Positions 1-10,020 of a stretch of DNA of 64,000 bases are shown piece by piece (position 1 is the stretch's first letter; each line of letters begins with the position of its first letter). Below the pieces are notes generated by a model, which was given only the letters and a program-made list of their open reading frames with translations, made no database searches and was not told where the DNA came from. The stretch spans positions 1 to 64,000 of the forward strand of contig CAWJFT010000003.1 in the NCBI GenBank assembly GCA_963842235.1, given 5' to 3'. Source of the stretch: JACDAN01 sp963842235. Its GTDB lineage: Bacteria; Actinomycetota; Thermoleophilia; Gaiellales; Gaiellaceae. A program made the position numbers and the translations under genes.

Positions 1-30
1 CCGCTTGGATATATCGGTTCCTCAGCCTGC

Positions 31-321
31 TCAAAGACACTGCAGCTGTCTTAACCAACTCGGGCGGTATATGAGGAGGACCCTACTACCTCGGACATAC
101 CGTGCTTCACCCTGCGAGAAAGCACCGAACGTCCCGTGACCATCGAGCTCGGCACGAATATCCTCCTCGGACTTGCTCCAGGCCGAATAGCCGAATATCC
201 GGAGCTCCTCAGGGCCCGCAGAGGGAAGACGACGTCGATTCCGCCGTTGTGGGACGGCCAAGCCGCGCAAGAATTCGAGATTCTTAGCTCGAAGTGCAAC
301 AGTCTGGCGGCGAAAAACCAC
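31..321 (-). CDS. Short unrecognised ORF at the left edge
   Basis: A 96-codon open frame that begins just downstream of the GT2 gene on the same strand. I recognise no domain. The second half (FGYSAWSKSEEDIR, then a run ending GSRVLLIYRPS) reads more like real protein than random translation and could be the tail of a methyltransferase-like protein in the next operon position. The first half is Arg-rich and looks out of frame. It may be a frameshifted fragment of a gene that continues off the window. The remaining bases before 349 show nothing else I can support. Confidence 0.25.
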   Translation of the reverse strand: MVFRRQTVALRAKNLEFLRGLAVPQRRNRRRLPSAGPEELRIFGYSAWSKSEEDIRAELDGHGTFGAFSQGEARYVRGSRVLLIYRPSWLRQLQCL

Positions 322-348
322 AACGGACTGGCGCCTCCGCGAGCGGCT

Positions 349-1115
349 CTATCCCCCGACTAGTTCCGATCCAGGGATGCTCCGCGGGCGCAAAATTTTT
401 AGCGCCAGGCGTCGCGCGAGCGTCGCTTGCAGCAACACTCGAGCGTAGCCAAATGCCTGTTCCGAAAAGAGAAACTTCGACTCGCCGGCCATTCGTCTCC
501 CCTGCTTCCCGCGGAGCTCATGTATGCGTCCTCCATGAATCCAGGTCTTCAGAGTGAGCTCGGGCGAAATTTCGAAACCGGTTGAGCTGAGCTCGAGGCT
601 TCGAGCGAACTCCAGGTCAAATCCTCGGAATGCATATGTCGCATCCCAAAACGGCAAGCCGACCAGCGTTCGACAGAGAAAACGAAAGATTGCCTGATAG
701 AAGCGGTATCAGCGGGGGATCGTCCGGAGTCCTCTCTGGCCATGTACCGCGAAAGGAGTACGAGGTGGTCTCCGTGCTCGATAACTCGTTCCCGCATGTC
801 GGGAATAGCAGCGATGGGATCGACTCCATCGCCCATAACAACTACGCCCACGCGGCCGCGCGCATTGCTAATCCCGAAGCGCACTGCGTGCCCTAAGCCG
901 CGTGGGAGGCCCTTATGGAGTGCATGCACGTTTTCGTAGCGATTCGACAGCAGAAAGGCCTCACGAAACGTGTAGTCGTCAGAGCAATCGTCAACGATCA
1001 AGACCTCAACATCCAGTTGTGTCTCGGCAGACAGTCGCACGAGCTTGTCGACGACAGAGGGGACATTCTGTTCCTCGTTCAAGCATGGCACGATGATGCT
1101 TACGTCGGGAGACAC
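349..1115 (-). CDS. GT2 polyprenyl-phosphate-sugar synthase-like glycosyltransferase (frameshifted)
   Basis: A family 2 glycosyltransferase of the dolichyl-phosphate mannose synthase type, expected to move a sugar from a nucleotide donor to a polyprenyl phosphate at the inner face of the membrane. The N-terminus has SIIVPCLNEEQNV and the VDDCSDD acidic segment, followed by VVMGDGVDP at the metal-binding position. The C-terminal half (LPFWDATYAFRGFD, then GFEISPELTLKTW) lies in another frame. The two halves join near 705-715, where ADT is followed by RFYQAIFRFLCRTL. A GTG start at 1115 sits 18 bases after the epimerase stop, so the two are probably one operon. No C-terminal membrane helices are visible. 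Bases here are less GC-rich than the rest of the window. Confidence 0.75.
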
Positions 1116-1133
1116 GTTGTCTCCAGCCTCGAA

Positions 1134-2070
1134 CTAGCTGGCCGTCGCTTTGCTCAAGTAAACGTCTCTCATCCATTCGAGCGTCCTCGGGATTCCTTCC
1201 TCCAGCGTTACGATTGGATCATGGCCGAATGCCGCTTCTGATTTGGAGATATCTGGCTGTTTGTTCTGAATGTTATGTGCTTCCTCAGGCAAATACTCTA
1301 CTAATGAGTCATCCTTACCTAGAAAATCGAGAATGAGGTTGCTCGCATACTCGACGCTTCTGAACTCCCGCCCGCCTACGTTGAACACTTCGCCAGGAGC
1401 GAACCGCTCGACAGCTGTCCCAAGTGTTGGAATCATATCGTCGATATACATAAAGACTCGGTGGTACCCTCGGTACACCGTGTCCGGGGATGTCAAACAG
1501 CGCGCGATAGCAAAACAGACAAATGACACTGCGGTAATGGTGGTAGTACTCGCCCGGTCCATACGCGTTGAAAAACCGCAACCGCATAACAGGTGAGCCG
1601 TACCTCCGCTCGAAGTTCATTATCTGGATCTCGTTCCCCCATTTGGTAGTCGCGTAGTCGTTGTGCTGAATGATCGCGGACTGAAGCGGAATGTCTTCGT
1701 GGAGAATGGCCTCATGACGATCGCCGTAAATCTCGGACCAACTTGCGAAGATCAGATTGAAGCCACGGCTGCGCTGCAACTCAAGGATGTGGCGGGTACC
1801 AATGACATTCGTCGTCCAGAGCGTCTCGTAATACTCTTCACCATTGATCCGGCCGAACTCTGCGGCGAGGTGAAAGACGAAGTCGACCGGGCCAGTGCGC
1901 TCAAGGAGTTGCTCGAGTTGTCGGTACGACCTTATGTCCGCCCGAAGCACCTCAGAATCTGAGTGGTGCTGTAGATCGCAACCCCAGACTTCATGCCCGC
2001 GGCGACGCAACTCAGCGACGAGTGGACGCCCGAGCGTTCCTTGCGAGCCAGTTACCAGGATCTTTGCCAT
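1134..2070 (-). CDS. NAD-dependent epimerase/dehydratase, extended SDR (frameshifted)
   Basis: An extended short-chain dehydrogenase acting on a nucleotide sugar. It has the Rossmann glycine motif GSQGTLG at residues 8-14, the WSEIYG strand near 111-116 and the catalytic YATTK with Tyr139 and Lys143. The C-terminal substrate-binding half (FNVGGREFRSVEYASN, then GIPRTLEWMRD) is in another frame, and the switch lies near 1480-1500 where VICLFCYRALFDIPG meets TVYRGYHRVFMYIDD. Restored length is about 312 residues, normal for the family. The substrate cannot be told from sequence; GDP- or UDP-hexose epimerase, reductase or dehydratase are all possible. It precedes the GT2 gene on the same strand. 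Confidence 0.75.
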
Positions 2071-2393
2071 CGAGGTGGTCGTCCCCGGACGTCGATTACC
2101 CTAACAGGGGCGGTCTGGAGAGCACCAACTCCCGACTCGTTAGTCGATGGGGCTTCGCTGCGAGTCTGGCCTCGAACGCGGCACTCGAGCAGAATGGAGT
2201 CGCAGCTGCGGTTGAACTCAGGTCAAGCATCCTCTGACTCCAGGCCGGGAGGATCTCAAGCAGGCGGTCGGGATCGAGCTCGCGCTTGCTTAGGCTTGCA
2301 AGACGCACATGTTGTGCCCAGAGGCCCGAATGAGGCGGCCGCGCGATACCCGTACCGCGCGAGTGTGTCGGAGGTCTCTTCTAGGATCTTCCC
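2071..2393. other. Divergent intergenic region, about 320 bp
   Basis: This gap separates the minus-strand epimerase from the plus-strand methyltransferase, so it should hold promoters for both. A 70-codon minus-strand frame (2096-2308) shows no recognisable domain and I do not call it. I see no clear -35/-10 pair, hairpin or repeat. Confidence 0.4.
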
Positions 2394-3197
2394 GTGACTC
2401 CCGGCGGCGCGAGCGTCCCAGCGGCGACGACCATGTGGCTGACCGACGATTCCGAACAGGTCTGGTTCGACGATCACGTTCACGCCGCGCGAGAGATCGT
2501 CGAGTTTCTCGCCGGAGACGAGATCACCCTAAACGGCCAGCGAGTCGCTGACATCGGCTGCGGCGACGGGATTATCGATCTAGCACTCACGATTGAGAAC
2601 CGGCCAAAGGTGCTCATCGGCTTCGACATCAACCCAGTGGACACGAATGCCCTGCTCGCACTCGCTCGTTCGATGCATTACACGGAGACGCTGCCTCGCG
2701 AGCTCAGATTCGAGCGATCAGAGCCGGAATGGTTGCCGGCTGCCAACGCGAGCTTCGACGTGGTGGTGACTTGGTCAGCATTCGAGCACATCGCGAATCC
2801 TCGCGCTCTCCTCGCCGAGGTCGCGCGCGTACTCACGCCGGGTGGCTTGCTGATGCTGCAACTATGGCCCTTCTACGCTTCGGAGCACGGCTCGCATCTC
2901 TGGCCTTGGTTCCCGGGTGAGCCGTTTGTCCAGTTCGCACGCACAGACAAGGACGTGGAGGAGCGGCTTCGCGACGACCCCAAAGGCAGACGCATGCTGG
3001 ACCAATACCGAAGCCTGAACAGAATCACAGTCGCCGGGTTGCAGCGCTACCTCGTCGACGCAGGTTTTTCGATTGTCAAATTCGAGTTGCTCACAAACTT
3101 GGTGCGAATCACGGACGGCCTCGAGCTTGAGCGACGGCATTCCCTAACGGATCTGGGGATTGGCGGAATCAAGCTGCTTGCTCGCTCCAATCGCTAA
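2394..3197 (+). CDS. Class I SAM-dependent methyltransferase
   Basis: A methyltransferase of the Methyltransf_11 type. Motif I is VADIGCGDG (residues 51-59), an acidic residue follows in IGFDIN, and the FDVVVTWSAFEHI strand and VLTPGGLLML loop complete the SAM fold. The acceptor is unknown; by context it is a sugar hydroxyl or carboxyl of the polysaccharide. The GTG start at 2394 is preserved because AGGA at 2383-2386 sits seven bases upstream. An ATG at 2433 is an alternative with no visible ribosome binding site. The frame is intact for 267 codons, unlike its neighbours. It converges on the GT2-GT4 fusion gene across a roughly 210-base gap with no feature I can name. Confidence 0.8.
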   Translation: MTPGGASVPAATTMWLTDDSEQVWFDDHVHAAREIVEFLAGDEITLNGQRVADIGCGDGIIDLALTIENRPKVLIGFDINPVDTNALLALARSMHYTETLPRELRFERSEPEWLPAANASFDVVVTWSAFEHIANPRALLAEVARVLTPGGLLMLQLWPFYASEHGSHLWPWFPGEPFVQFARTDKDVEERLRDDPKGRRMLDQYRSLNRITVAGLQRYLVDAGFSIVKFELLTNLVRITDGLELERRHSLTDLGIGGIKLLARSNR

Positions 3198-3406
3198 GCG
3201 CCCGGACCTCAAAGCGCGAGGGACAATCTCAAGGGGCACTAACGTCGTTTTGACGCGGGCGTTACCTCTTCGGCCAACGTTTCGAGTCGTTCCGCAGCGT
3301 CGCAAGGCGCTTCTCCGAGATCTTCGGTCTCGTAGTCCTTGCCAGCGTCAGGTTTCATGGGTTTTGCCCCATCCGCTCCCAGCCTTGCCGCTTTTAGCCG
3401 GTGAGC

Positions 3407-5612
3407 CTAGGCGGTACGGAAGGCGAAGAGCGCCAAAGATTGGTCTACGTAGCCAAGGTCGAGTAGCGACTGCGAGAAGCGGCCGGCGCATCTCGTTCGG
3501 CAGGACCGCGTCGGGGCCGACGAGCGACATGCCCTCGTCGCCGACGGCCGCGACTAGCTTGCTCGAGGCGCACAGCCTCGTGGACGATCGCAGTGGCTTC
3601 GCGAACCGGATCGCTCACGGCCCGCCGGTACACCTCGACCGTCTGTGCCGCCGAGAGGTCCCAGGTGAAGCTACTCGCCGCCTCCAGGATGCGGCTGACG
3701 AGGTCGTCGCCGCCTTGGCCGCTGATCAACTCGATGACCCGATCCGCCGACGCGCCGGCGTCCCACGGGATGAGGCGAAGCGGTCTCCGGCGGGAAGCAC
3801 CTCCTCGAGCGATGTGTGCGGGGCGAACGCGCACGGTACTCCGACTCGGGCTGCTTCGAACGGAATGAGCCCGAATCCCTCGTAGATGGTTGGATAGAGG
3901 ACTGCGGAGGAATGCGAAAGCAACCACGCCTTCTCGGGTTCGGAGACGACAGGCAAGTCGATAACCGCCTCGGCTACTGCCGGTCGCAGAGCGAGGAACT
4001 CCGCCTCTTCACCGGCCGAAGAGCCGAATGGCACGTGCGGACCGGCGAAGATGAGCGTTCCGGTCCAACCGTGTCGAGCTGGAGCTGTTCGAGCACTCTG
4101 AGCGCGAACACTCGGTTCTTGTGCCGATAGTCGGTTCCAATGCAGAGCAGGAACGGCTCGGCCTACGTTGCTCGAGACCGTTGGGCGGAGCTCGGCTCCG
4201 GACGAAGGCGCGGCCAGTCGATGATCCGTGCCGGGATAGACGACGTCGAAGCGATGCGGCTCGATCAGGTCGTGCCGAACGGCATCGTGCGCGGCGGCGG
4301 ATGAGATGAAGATCACGCGATCCGCATACGCAAGAGCTTGTCGGGTGACCCGCCGATAGGTCTGCCACTTCTCGAACGAGGGGAAGTAGCCGGGGATTTC
4401 GTAGGAGATCAGGTCGAGATGGGAGATCACGATGCGTTCGCCGAGGCGGCGCAAGCATCCGCAAATCGTCGTCGTAAGAAACCTGGAACGGACGATGGAC
4501 GACATCGGTCCATTCGACCCCAGCCTTCGACTTGGCTCGGCGTGATCAGCGAGACATCGGGCATCTCGTCGAACAGCGCTTTCGCGTACTCCCCGAGATC
4601 GCGCGGGACAAGAGCACGGATGCGCACGCCCCCAATTCGCTGCAGGGCATGGATCAACTCGAGCACGACGACCTGCGTTCCCGTCAAGTGGGGACCGAGA
4701 ACGCGTGCGTCGATGGTTACGGACAGGCCGCGGAGTGCCCGGCGTGCAGAGGCCAGAGCGCGCGGTAGCGGTCCCAGTAGTCCCCGCTCTCGCCGCCTTG
4801 ACAGTGTCGTGATAGTACGGATAGCGGGCCCTGATCAGCTCTTCGTGCTCGGCCTGAATGTCCTGCGCCTTCGGCCGAGAAGGAGCTCCCGCCCTGGTGG
4901 AAGACGAAGACGTCGTCCGCAACCACATGGCTCAGGCCCCGCAACAGGCAGCGCTGAGAGAAGTCCACCTCCTCGCCGTAACCGGGTGAGAACGCTTCGT
5001 CGAACGCGCCGACGAGGTCGAGTGCCGAGCGGCGGATGTAGACACAGTGCCCGAGCGCGGTCGGAATCTGCGGACGGAGCCGCAGCGAGCTCTCCCTGAT
5101 CGCGGAGGCCGCACGCTCGAGCTCCCAGTCCTGCGGGAGCGTGGGGCGAGGATGGTTTCGCTCAGGAACCGAGAGGATGGTCCCGTGGTTCGTGAGTGCG
5201 CTCGCCGTGGCGACGCGGCTGTCGGTGTACGCGGCATCGCGGAGGCCGTCAAGCCACTCCTGCGTCGACCATGCAATCGCTGTTCAGCAGGACTGGGTCG
5301 GCTGGGGCGACCGCTTCGAAGGCGCGGTTGACAGTTCCCGACGAAGCCGAGGTTGCGTTCTTGACGCAGGTAGTAGACCTCGTGCTCGAGCGTCCCGGCT
5401 CGACTCCAGCTGGTCCAGGAAGGCTCCGATCCGCGGATCGGGGCTCGCGTCATCGGCGACGAGCACAGGGATGTCGCGGTCCGTGTGCGCCAGGATGCTG
5501 CGGATGCACTGGACGAAGAGCTCGTAGGCCCCGTAGACCGGGATGCAGACGACCGGATCGCAGCCCGCTCGGCAGGGACGGACTCGTCCTGTGCGATCTG
5601 ATGCAGGCTCAC
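3407..5612 (-). CDS. Bifunctional GT2-GT4 fusion glycosyltransferase (several frameshifts)
   Basis: Reading across frames gives one protein of about 735 residues with two catalytic domains. The N-terminal GT2 domain has PVVCIPVYGAYELFV, VLVADDASPDPRIG, LLNSDCMVDAG at the DxD position and VADDVFVFHQGGSSF at its end. After a linker a GT4 domain begins with VTIDARVLGPHLTGTQ and continues with VISHLDLISYEIPGYF, RVIFISSAAAHDAV, ALFAGPHVPFG-like sequence and YPTIYEGFGLIPFEAA, the E-x7-E region. The tail ends in SLLDLGYVDQSLALFAF at a TAG at 3407-3409. At least four one-base shifts break it. The GTG start at 5612 follows the methyltransferase by about 140 bases. Two sugars may be added in succession by one polypeptide, which is an inference. 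Confidence 0.7.
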
Positions 5613-5751
5613 ACCCTTTGCATCCTCAACCGGCGCTTCGATTCACGATCGCGGGCAGGATAGTTCTCCGCTCCAGTGACCGAGCAAAGCGACGACCTAG
5701 CCGGCCCGCTTGCGGAGCAGCATAGCGGCGGTATTCAACGTCGACTCACGC

Positions 5752-6573
5752 TCATCTGCCGTCCTCGTGTTCCAGAATTGGATTGAAGACAGCGCTCAGA
5801 ATCGGGTTCGCCCAAGCCCATTTCAGCCGCTCGTCGGGAGGAAGCTCCTGCCAGAACTCGGTGAACGCCATGTTGTCGAATCGAGGGTCGAGTGTCGTTT
5901 GGGCGAGGTACGCGTGGCGCAAGGTCTCGAGTGCCGGGTGAGAGAGCAAGCGCTCTCGCAGCGCCTCCGGCGAATAGAGCCTGTAGGGCCCGGCGAATCG
6001 TTCGTCCCCCGACGGGCATTCGTGGAACGGCGCCCCGTTGCTCATCGGCACCGTTATCGCCGCGAGGCCGCCCGGGCGAAGCACGCGGGCGATGCCGTCG
6101 ATCGCAAGCACGTCGCCGTCTCCACGAGGGGAGAACATGTGCTCGATCGAGCTCGTCGCGATGACGAAGTCAGCGGAGCTCTCGTCGACGTTGAGGTCCG
6201 TCGCGTCCTGGACCTCGAAGCGAACCGAGGGGTCGATGCCCGTTGCTCGATGCACCAGATCCTTCCGCTCCTCCACGAGCGCATCCAAATTCGAGTCCAC
6301 GTCGATGCCGATGACGTTCGCGCCGCGACTTCCGAGGAACAGCATCAACAGGTTGGCCTCGCAGCCGAGATCGATGACGATGTCGCCGCGCTCGGGCGCG
6401 ACGACTTCGAGGATGAAGCGGTACTCGCCGTATCGGATCAGGTACGGGTCGTAGGCGGCGATAGGTGCTGGCTGGCCGAAAACGCGCGTCTCGAACGAGA
6501 GGAATTCCGTGAACGCGGGTGGGAACGCGTCACCTTTCGTGTCAGCGGCCGATGCTCGCCAGGAGCCGGGCAC
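5752..6573 (-). CDS. Class I SAM-dependent methyltransferase
   Basis: An intact 273-codon methyltransferase-fold protein. Motif I reads VIDLGCEANLLMLF, so the usual second and third glycines are replaced. IGIDVDSNLDAL gives the acidic ribose-binding residue, and FVIATSSIEHMFSP and RVLRPGGLAAITVP follow. The fold is recognisable despite the unusual loop, and related polysaccharide-locus proteins have similar loops, so I do not assume it is inactive. The GTG start at 6573 overlaps the end of the upstream GT2 by about 30 bases, which indicates a tightly packed operon. Acceptor unknown. Confidence 0.75.
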   Translation of the reverse strand: MPGSWRASAADTKGDAFPPAFTEFLSFETRVFGQPAPIAAYDPYLIRYGEYRFILEVVAPERGDIVIDLGCEANLLMLFLGSRGANVIGIDVDSNLDALVEERKDLVHRATGIDPSVRFEVQDATDLNVDESSADFVIATSSIEHMFSPRGDGDVLAIDGIARVLRPGGLAAITVPMSNGAPFHECPSGDERFAGPYRLYSPEALRERLLSHPALETLRHAYLAQTTLDPRFDNMAFTEFWQELPPDERLKWAWANPILSAVFNPILEHEDGR

Positions 6574-7519
6574 GAGACTTGAGCTCGATGTCGTCGAGAC
6601 GAACGCGAAACGCGGCGTTCTCCTTGAGCAGGTCGAACACTTGGCGCGACCGTTCTGCGAGCACCTCGTAGAGGTCGCCGTCCAGAGGCGCCGCCAGGAG
6701 CGGATCGACCTCGAAGGTCGAGCGGATAGAGATCGCCGGGCACGAGCTCGAGCAATCCGTCCTCAGCGTAGATCTCGAGATCGTCGCGGCGGACCCGGTC
6801 TCCCCAGCGCTCCAGACAGACGTTCGAGCGTTGCGCCGGAAGAGGTCGGCGTCGTCGCCACGAGTCGCCGCCTCGAGATGGACGAGAACGCTCTCGGGGC
6901 AGTAGTGGATCTCGCCGCCCTGCTGCGCCGATGCGGAGGCACAGGTCGACGTCCTCGAAGCCGTTCACGAAGTCAGTGTCGAAGCCGTCGATCTCCTCGA
7001 AGACGGTGCGCCGGACGAGCATGCACGCCGCCGTCACGGCCTGGAATCGCCTCGGCTTGGACGACGGCCGGATGTTCGCCGGGGAATCCCCGATACACGT
7101 GTCTGGGCACGAGGTCGGCGCCGAAGACGACGCCGGCGTGCTGGATCGTGTGTTCTGGTACAGGAGCCGCGCCCCAACGATCGCCGCCGGCTCGTGTGGC
7201 ATCCGCATACGCGACGAGCGCATCGAGCCAGCCCTCTTCGCCCGGCGTGTCGTTGTTCAGGAAGACGACGTACTCGCCTGAGCCGGCGGCCGCTCCGTCG
7301 TTGCACGACGCGGCGAAGCCCATGCTCTTCGCGTGGCGAACAACGCCGACACCGGCCGCCTCGAGGAACTCGGGCGTCTTGTCGGTCGATCCGTCGTCGA
7401 CGACGACCACCTCGACATCCTCGCGACCGCCGTAGCTGGAGACGAGGCCCTCCACGCACTGCTGCGTAAGCGAGACGCGATTCCGCACCGGCACGACGAC
7501 CGTTGTCCGAGAGCGTCAT
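6542..7519 (-). CDS. GT2 glycosyltransferase, rhamnosyltransferase-like (frameshifted)
   Basis: A GT-A fold glycosyltransferase of the WbbL/rhamnosyltransferase kind, about 325 residues when repaired. Motifs in order are TTVVVPVRNRVSLTQQ, VVVVDDGSTDKTPEF, YVVFLNNDTPGEEGWL (NND at the DxD position) and FDTDFVNGFEDVDLCLR (acidic catalytic region). The ATG at 7519 overlaps the preceding stop as ATGA. Restoring one base after MTLS places TTVVVPVRNR directly in frame, good evidence for an artefactual indel. A second shift lies near 7200 and more follow around 6900. The C-terminus ends LKSRARLLASIGR at a TGA at 6542-6544. Confidence 0.75.
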
Positions 7520-7794
7520 TGCCCGGTCAGCCTTCCCGCGCCTGAGCGCAGAGACCTGAGCCGGACAGCCAGCGCCACGCTCGCGTCTCCTGCATCTCTT
7601 GAATGATTCGTCTTCCAGCTCCTTCGCCCAAGCCTGGGTTTCCGAGCTGCTCGCGAAGCTGCGCTGCCGCGAAGCTGTTCGATCTCATGATCGCGACGCC
7701 GCAGCTCCTCCTCGTGGAATCGGTACGCGTTGTCCCGCTCGAGCATCTGTCGGTGCGCCTCATTGAGATGGCGACGAAGTTCTTGCTCGTTCAC
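7516..7794 (-). CDS. Small coiled-coil protein coupled to a GT2 gene
   Basis: A protein of about 92 residues, charged and helical, with heptad-like Leu spacing (MNEQELRRHLNEAHRQMLER, then HEEELRRRDHEIEQLR). It ends in a basic segment, RLRSLRSGAGRLTGQ. Two internal shifts are needed to join LREQLGNPGLGEGAGRR and QEMQETRAWR to the ends. The stop TGA overlaps the ATG of the next glycosyltransferase, so the two are translationally coupled. It has no catalytic motif. It could be a partner or membrane-tethering subunit of the downstream enzyme; that is inference. A comparable coiled coil is fused to the GT2 at 33323-34377. Confidence 0.55.
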   Translation of the reverse strand: MNEQELRRHLNEAHRQMLERDNAYRFHEEELRRRDHEIEQLRGSAASRAARKPRLGRRSWKTNHSRDAGDASVALAVRLRSLRSGAGRLTGQ

Positions 7795-7808
7795 GGTGCT
7801 ACCGATCG

Positions 7809-10020
7809 TCAGGACGCTCGTATGTCGACCTGCGCGCCGAGCTGGCGAGCATCTGGCTGTCCGTAGTTCAGGGGCGAGAAGGTCGGCTCGACGTTGATTT
7901 CCAGACGATACGGAGTCTGCGGCGTCGGGACGCGTGAAATGCCGTCCCGCTCCTGGACCGCACGGTCCAGATCCTCGAGGCGATCACCCTGCCGATGCCC
8001 GGCTGTCCGCCGACATTTGCGAGTGGGCCGATCTTGATCGTCACTCGTCCGGGTGGGCTCGGCCCGCGCCACGCTTCGCGGGTGACGCGAACGTCGAGTC
8101 GGCCGGGACGGCTTGGTGTCGCGTAATACGTCAGCGCGGCAAATGCGCCCATCCAGCTGTCCGGATAGACCCCGCCGAGGTGGGTCGCCAGCCGCAGTGG
8201 CGGGTCGATCTGATACAGCGCGAGCCGTGACCGCTGGGCGAGCAGCCTGCCCGCCAGGTGCACGGTTGTCGGAGCGACGGCGTAGCGGATCGTCGTTGAG
8301 CTGCTTCCCGCGCCGGACTGCGGCACGATGCGCCCGGTAACCGCATCGAACGTCGCCGGGTCGGGCAGTGAGGCCTGGGTCCGCGAGGGCCAAGCGTGTA
8401 AACCGTGTCGACACTGCGGTTCCAGAACTCGGTTTGCCACATGACCTGCGCCTCCCCGAATGGTTCCGCCGTCGCCCCATAGATGAAGGCGGCCTTCGAA
8501 CGAGGGCCGATTCGGTCATCGATCCAGCTTGGATCGGCGGGCGAGGTCAGCCCGAGCGTCGCACCGCGAGTGGTCTCGGATCGAGCCGTACACGGAGTAG
8601 GAGAAGACGACCAGCACGAGCGCAACGCCCGCGGGCAACGCAACGCCGGCGACTCTGCGAGGCAGGAGTGCGAAGGCAAGAGCCGCAGCGACGCCGCCGA
8701 TGCGCATGAGCGTCTCTGCCGACTCCACGCCCCCAACGAGCCGGCCGGAGAGTTCGAGCAGCGGGATGAGGCCGAACGTGTCGGACAGGATCCCGATGTT
8801 GAGCAGGCTCCTGAGGTCGAGCGTGAAAAGGAGCGCTGCGGGAGCGAGTGCGGCGACAGCCGTGAGCCACGGCGGGCGGGGCAAACCGCGCGCGAGCCAG
8901 AGGCTCAAAGCCAGAAACAGCAGCGGCGCGACGCTGAACATGTTCCGCTCCTCGATGCGGAGTGAGAAACGGGACGCGAAGATCGCCGACCTGGATGACG
9001 ATCAGGACGAACGCCGAGGCCGCGACGGCGACGAATGCTCGTTCTGCAGCGCTCGAGACCCAACCTCGAGCGGAAAGCCCGAACAGCACGATGAGCGCGC
9101 TGACTGGGATGACGGCGACCGAGAGGCCGATCTCGGCGAAGTGATCCACGACCCAGTCGGCGGCGATCGAAAGGTCGTAGTCAGCCTTGACAACTCCGCC
9201 GTACGCGCCGAGCCCGGTCTCGAGACCGGCGCCCTGGAGCGCCTTCACGACGACGTAGCCGCCCGCCGAGGAGCACGAGGGTGAGCGCCGTCGGCAGAAA
9301 TCGCGGCAACTCGTCTCGCACATAGCGAACGCCTCGCGGCCCGCCCGGAGCGCGGAGGTCGAACGCCAGCTTGAGCGCCAGCGCCGTCGCATAGATAGGG
9401 AGAAGCACGAGACCCTGGGGACGCACGGCGCACGTCGAGTGCGATCGCACCCAATGCGAGCGCCTGCCGGAGCAGCGTCGGGCGCTCGAGCGCCAGCGCG
9501 ATCGCGAAGCACGCTGAGACGACCGCCGGGAGGAACGCGTTCTCCGTCATCAGCATCCCGGTGTAGATGAGTGGCGGCATGAGCAGCACGAGGATCGCCG
9601 CGAGCAACGCGTAGCTCGCCGAGCATCAGCCGCTTCCCCCAGAAGTAGACGGGAACGGCGGCCAGGACCATGACGACGACGTTGATCGCCCGCGCGAGGC
9701 CGTACGCGGTCTCGATCGACTCGGCGAGCCAAGCCGGCGCGATCAGCACCGGGTAGGCGATGTTGTTGAAGTTCGAAGCCGCGTCGCGAAGCACGAAGTC
9801 GCCGCCGATCCGCGAAGTTCTTCGCGAGCTCCGAGTAGATGAGCTCGTCGATCATGATCCACGGGGTCACGATCCGATCGGCGAGCACCAGCCGCACGAC
9901 CAGAGCCAGAAGAAGGACGCCGCCGAAGATGAGCGTGACCGCGAGCGAGACCTCCCGCACCACCTTCTCGAACCGGGACGCGGGAAACTCGCGCTCCCGC
10001 AGCCCCGACTCAGTAGCCAA
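7809..10020 (-). CDS. Polytopic membrane protein, GT-C glycosyltransferase-like (frameshifted)
   Basis: A large integral membrane protein of about 735 residues. After a soluble N-terminus the first helix is SLAVTLIFGGVLLLALVVRL, followed by TPWIMIDELIYSELAK, with an acidic pair in the first outer loop as in ArnT/PMT-type GT-C enzymes that use polyprenyl-phosphate sugars. More helices follow (INVVVMVLAAVPVYFWG, AAILVLLMPPLIYTG, LSVAVIPVSALIVLFG, VAGVALPAGVALVLVVF). A soluble C-terminal domain (YQIDPPLRLATHLGGVYPDS, VTIKIGPLANVGGQPG) ends at 7809. Several shifts break it, near 9640, 9450, 9250, 8950 and 8530. The TTG start at 10018-10020 overlaps the upstream GT4. Exact family uncertain. Confidence 0.6.

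Noticed and set aside
2096..2308. 70-codon minus-strand ORF in the divergent gap
   Set aside because: No domain, no visible ribosome binding site and no similarity to neighbouring families.
5752..6573. Calling the methyltransferase inactive because of its unusual motif I
   Set aside because: The rest of the fold is intact and similar loops occur in related polysaccharide-locus methyltransferases, so loss of function cannot be claimed from sequence alone.
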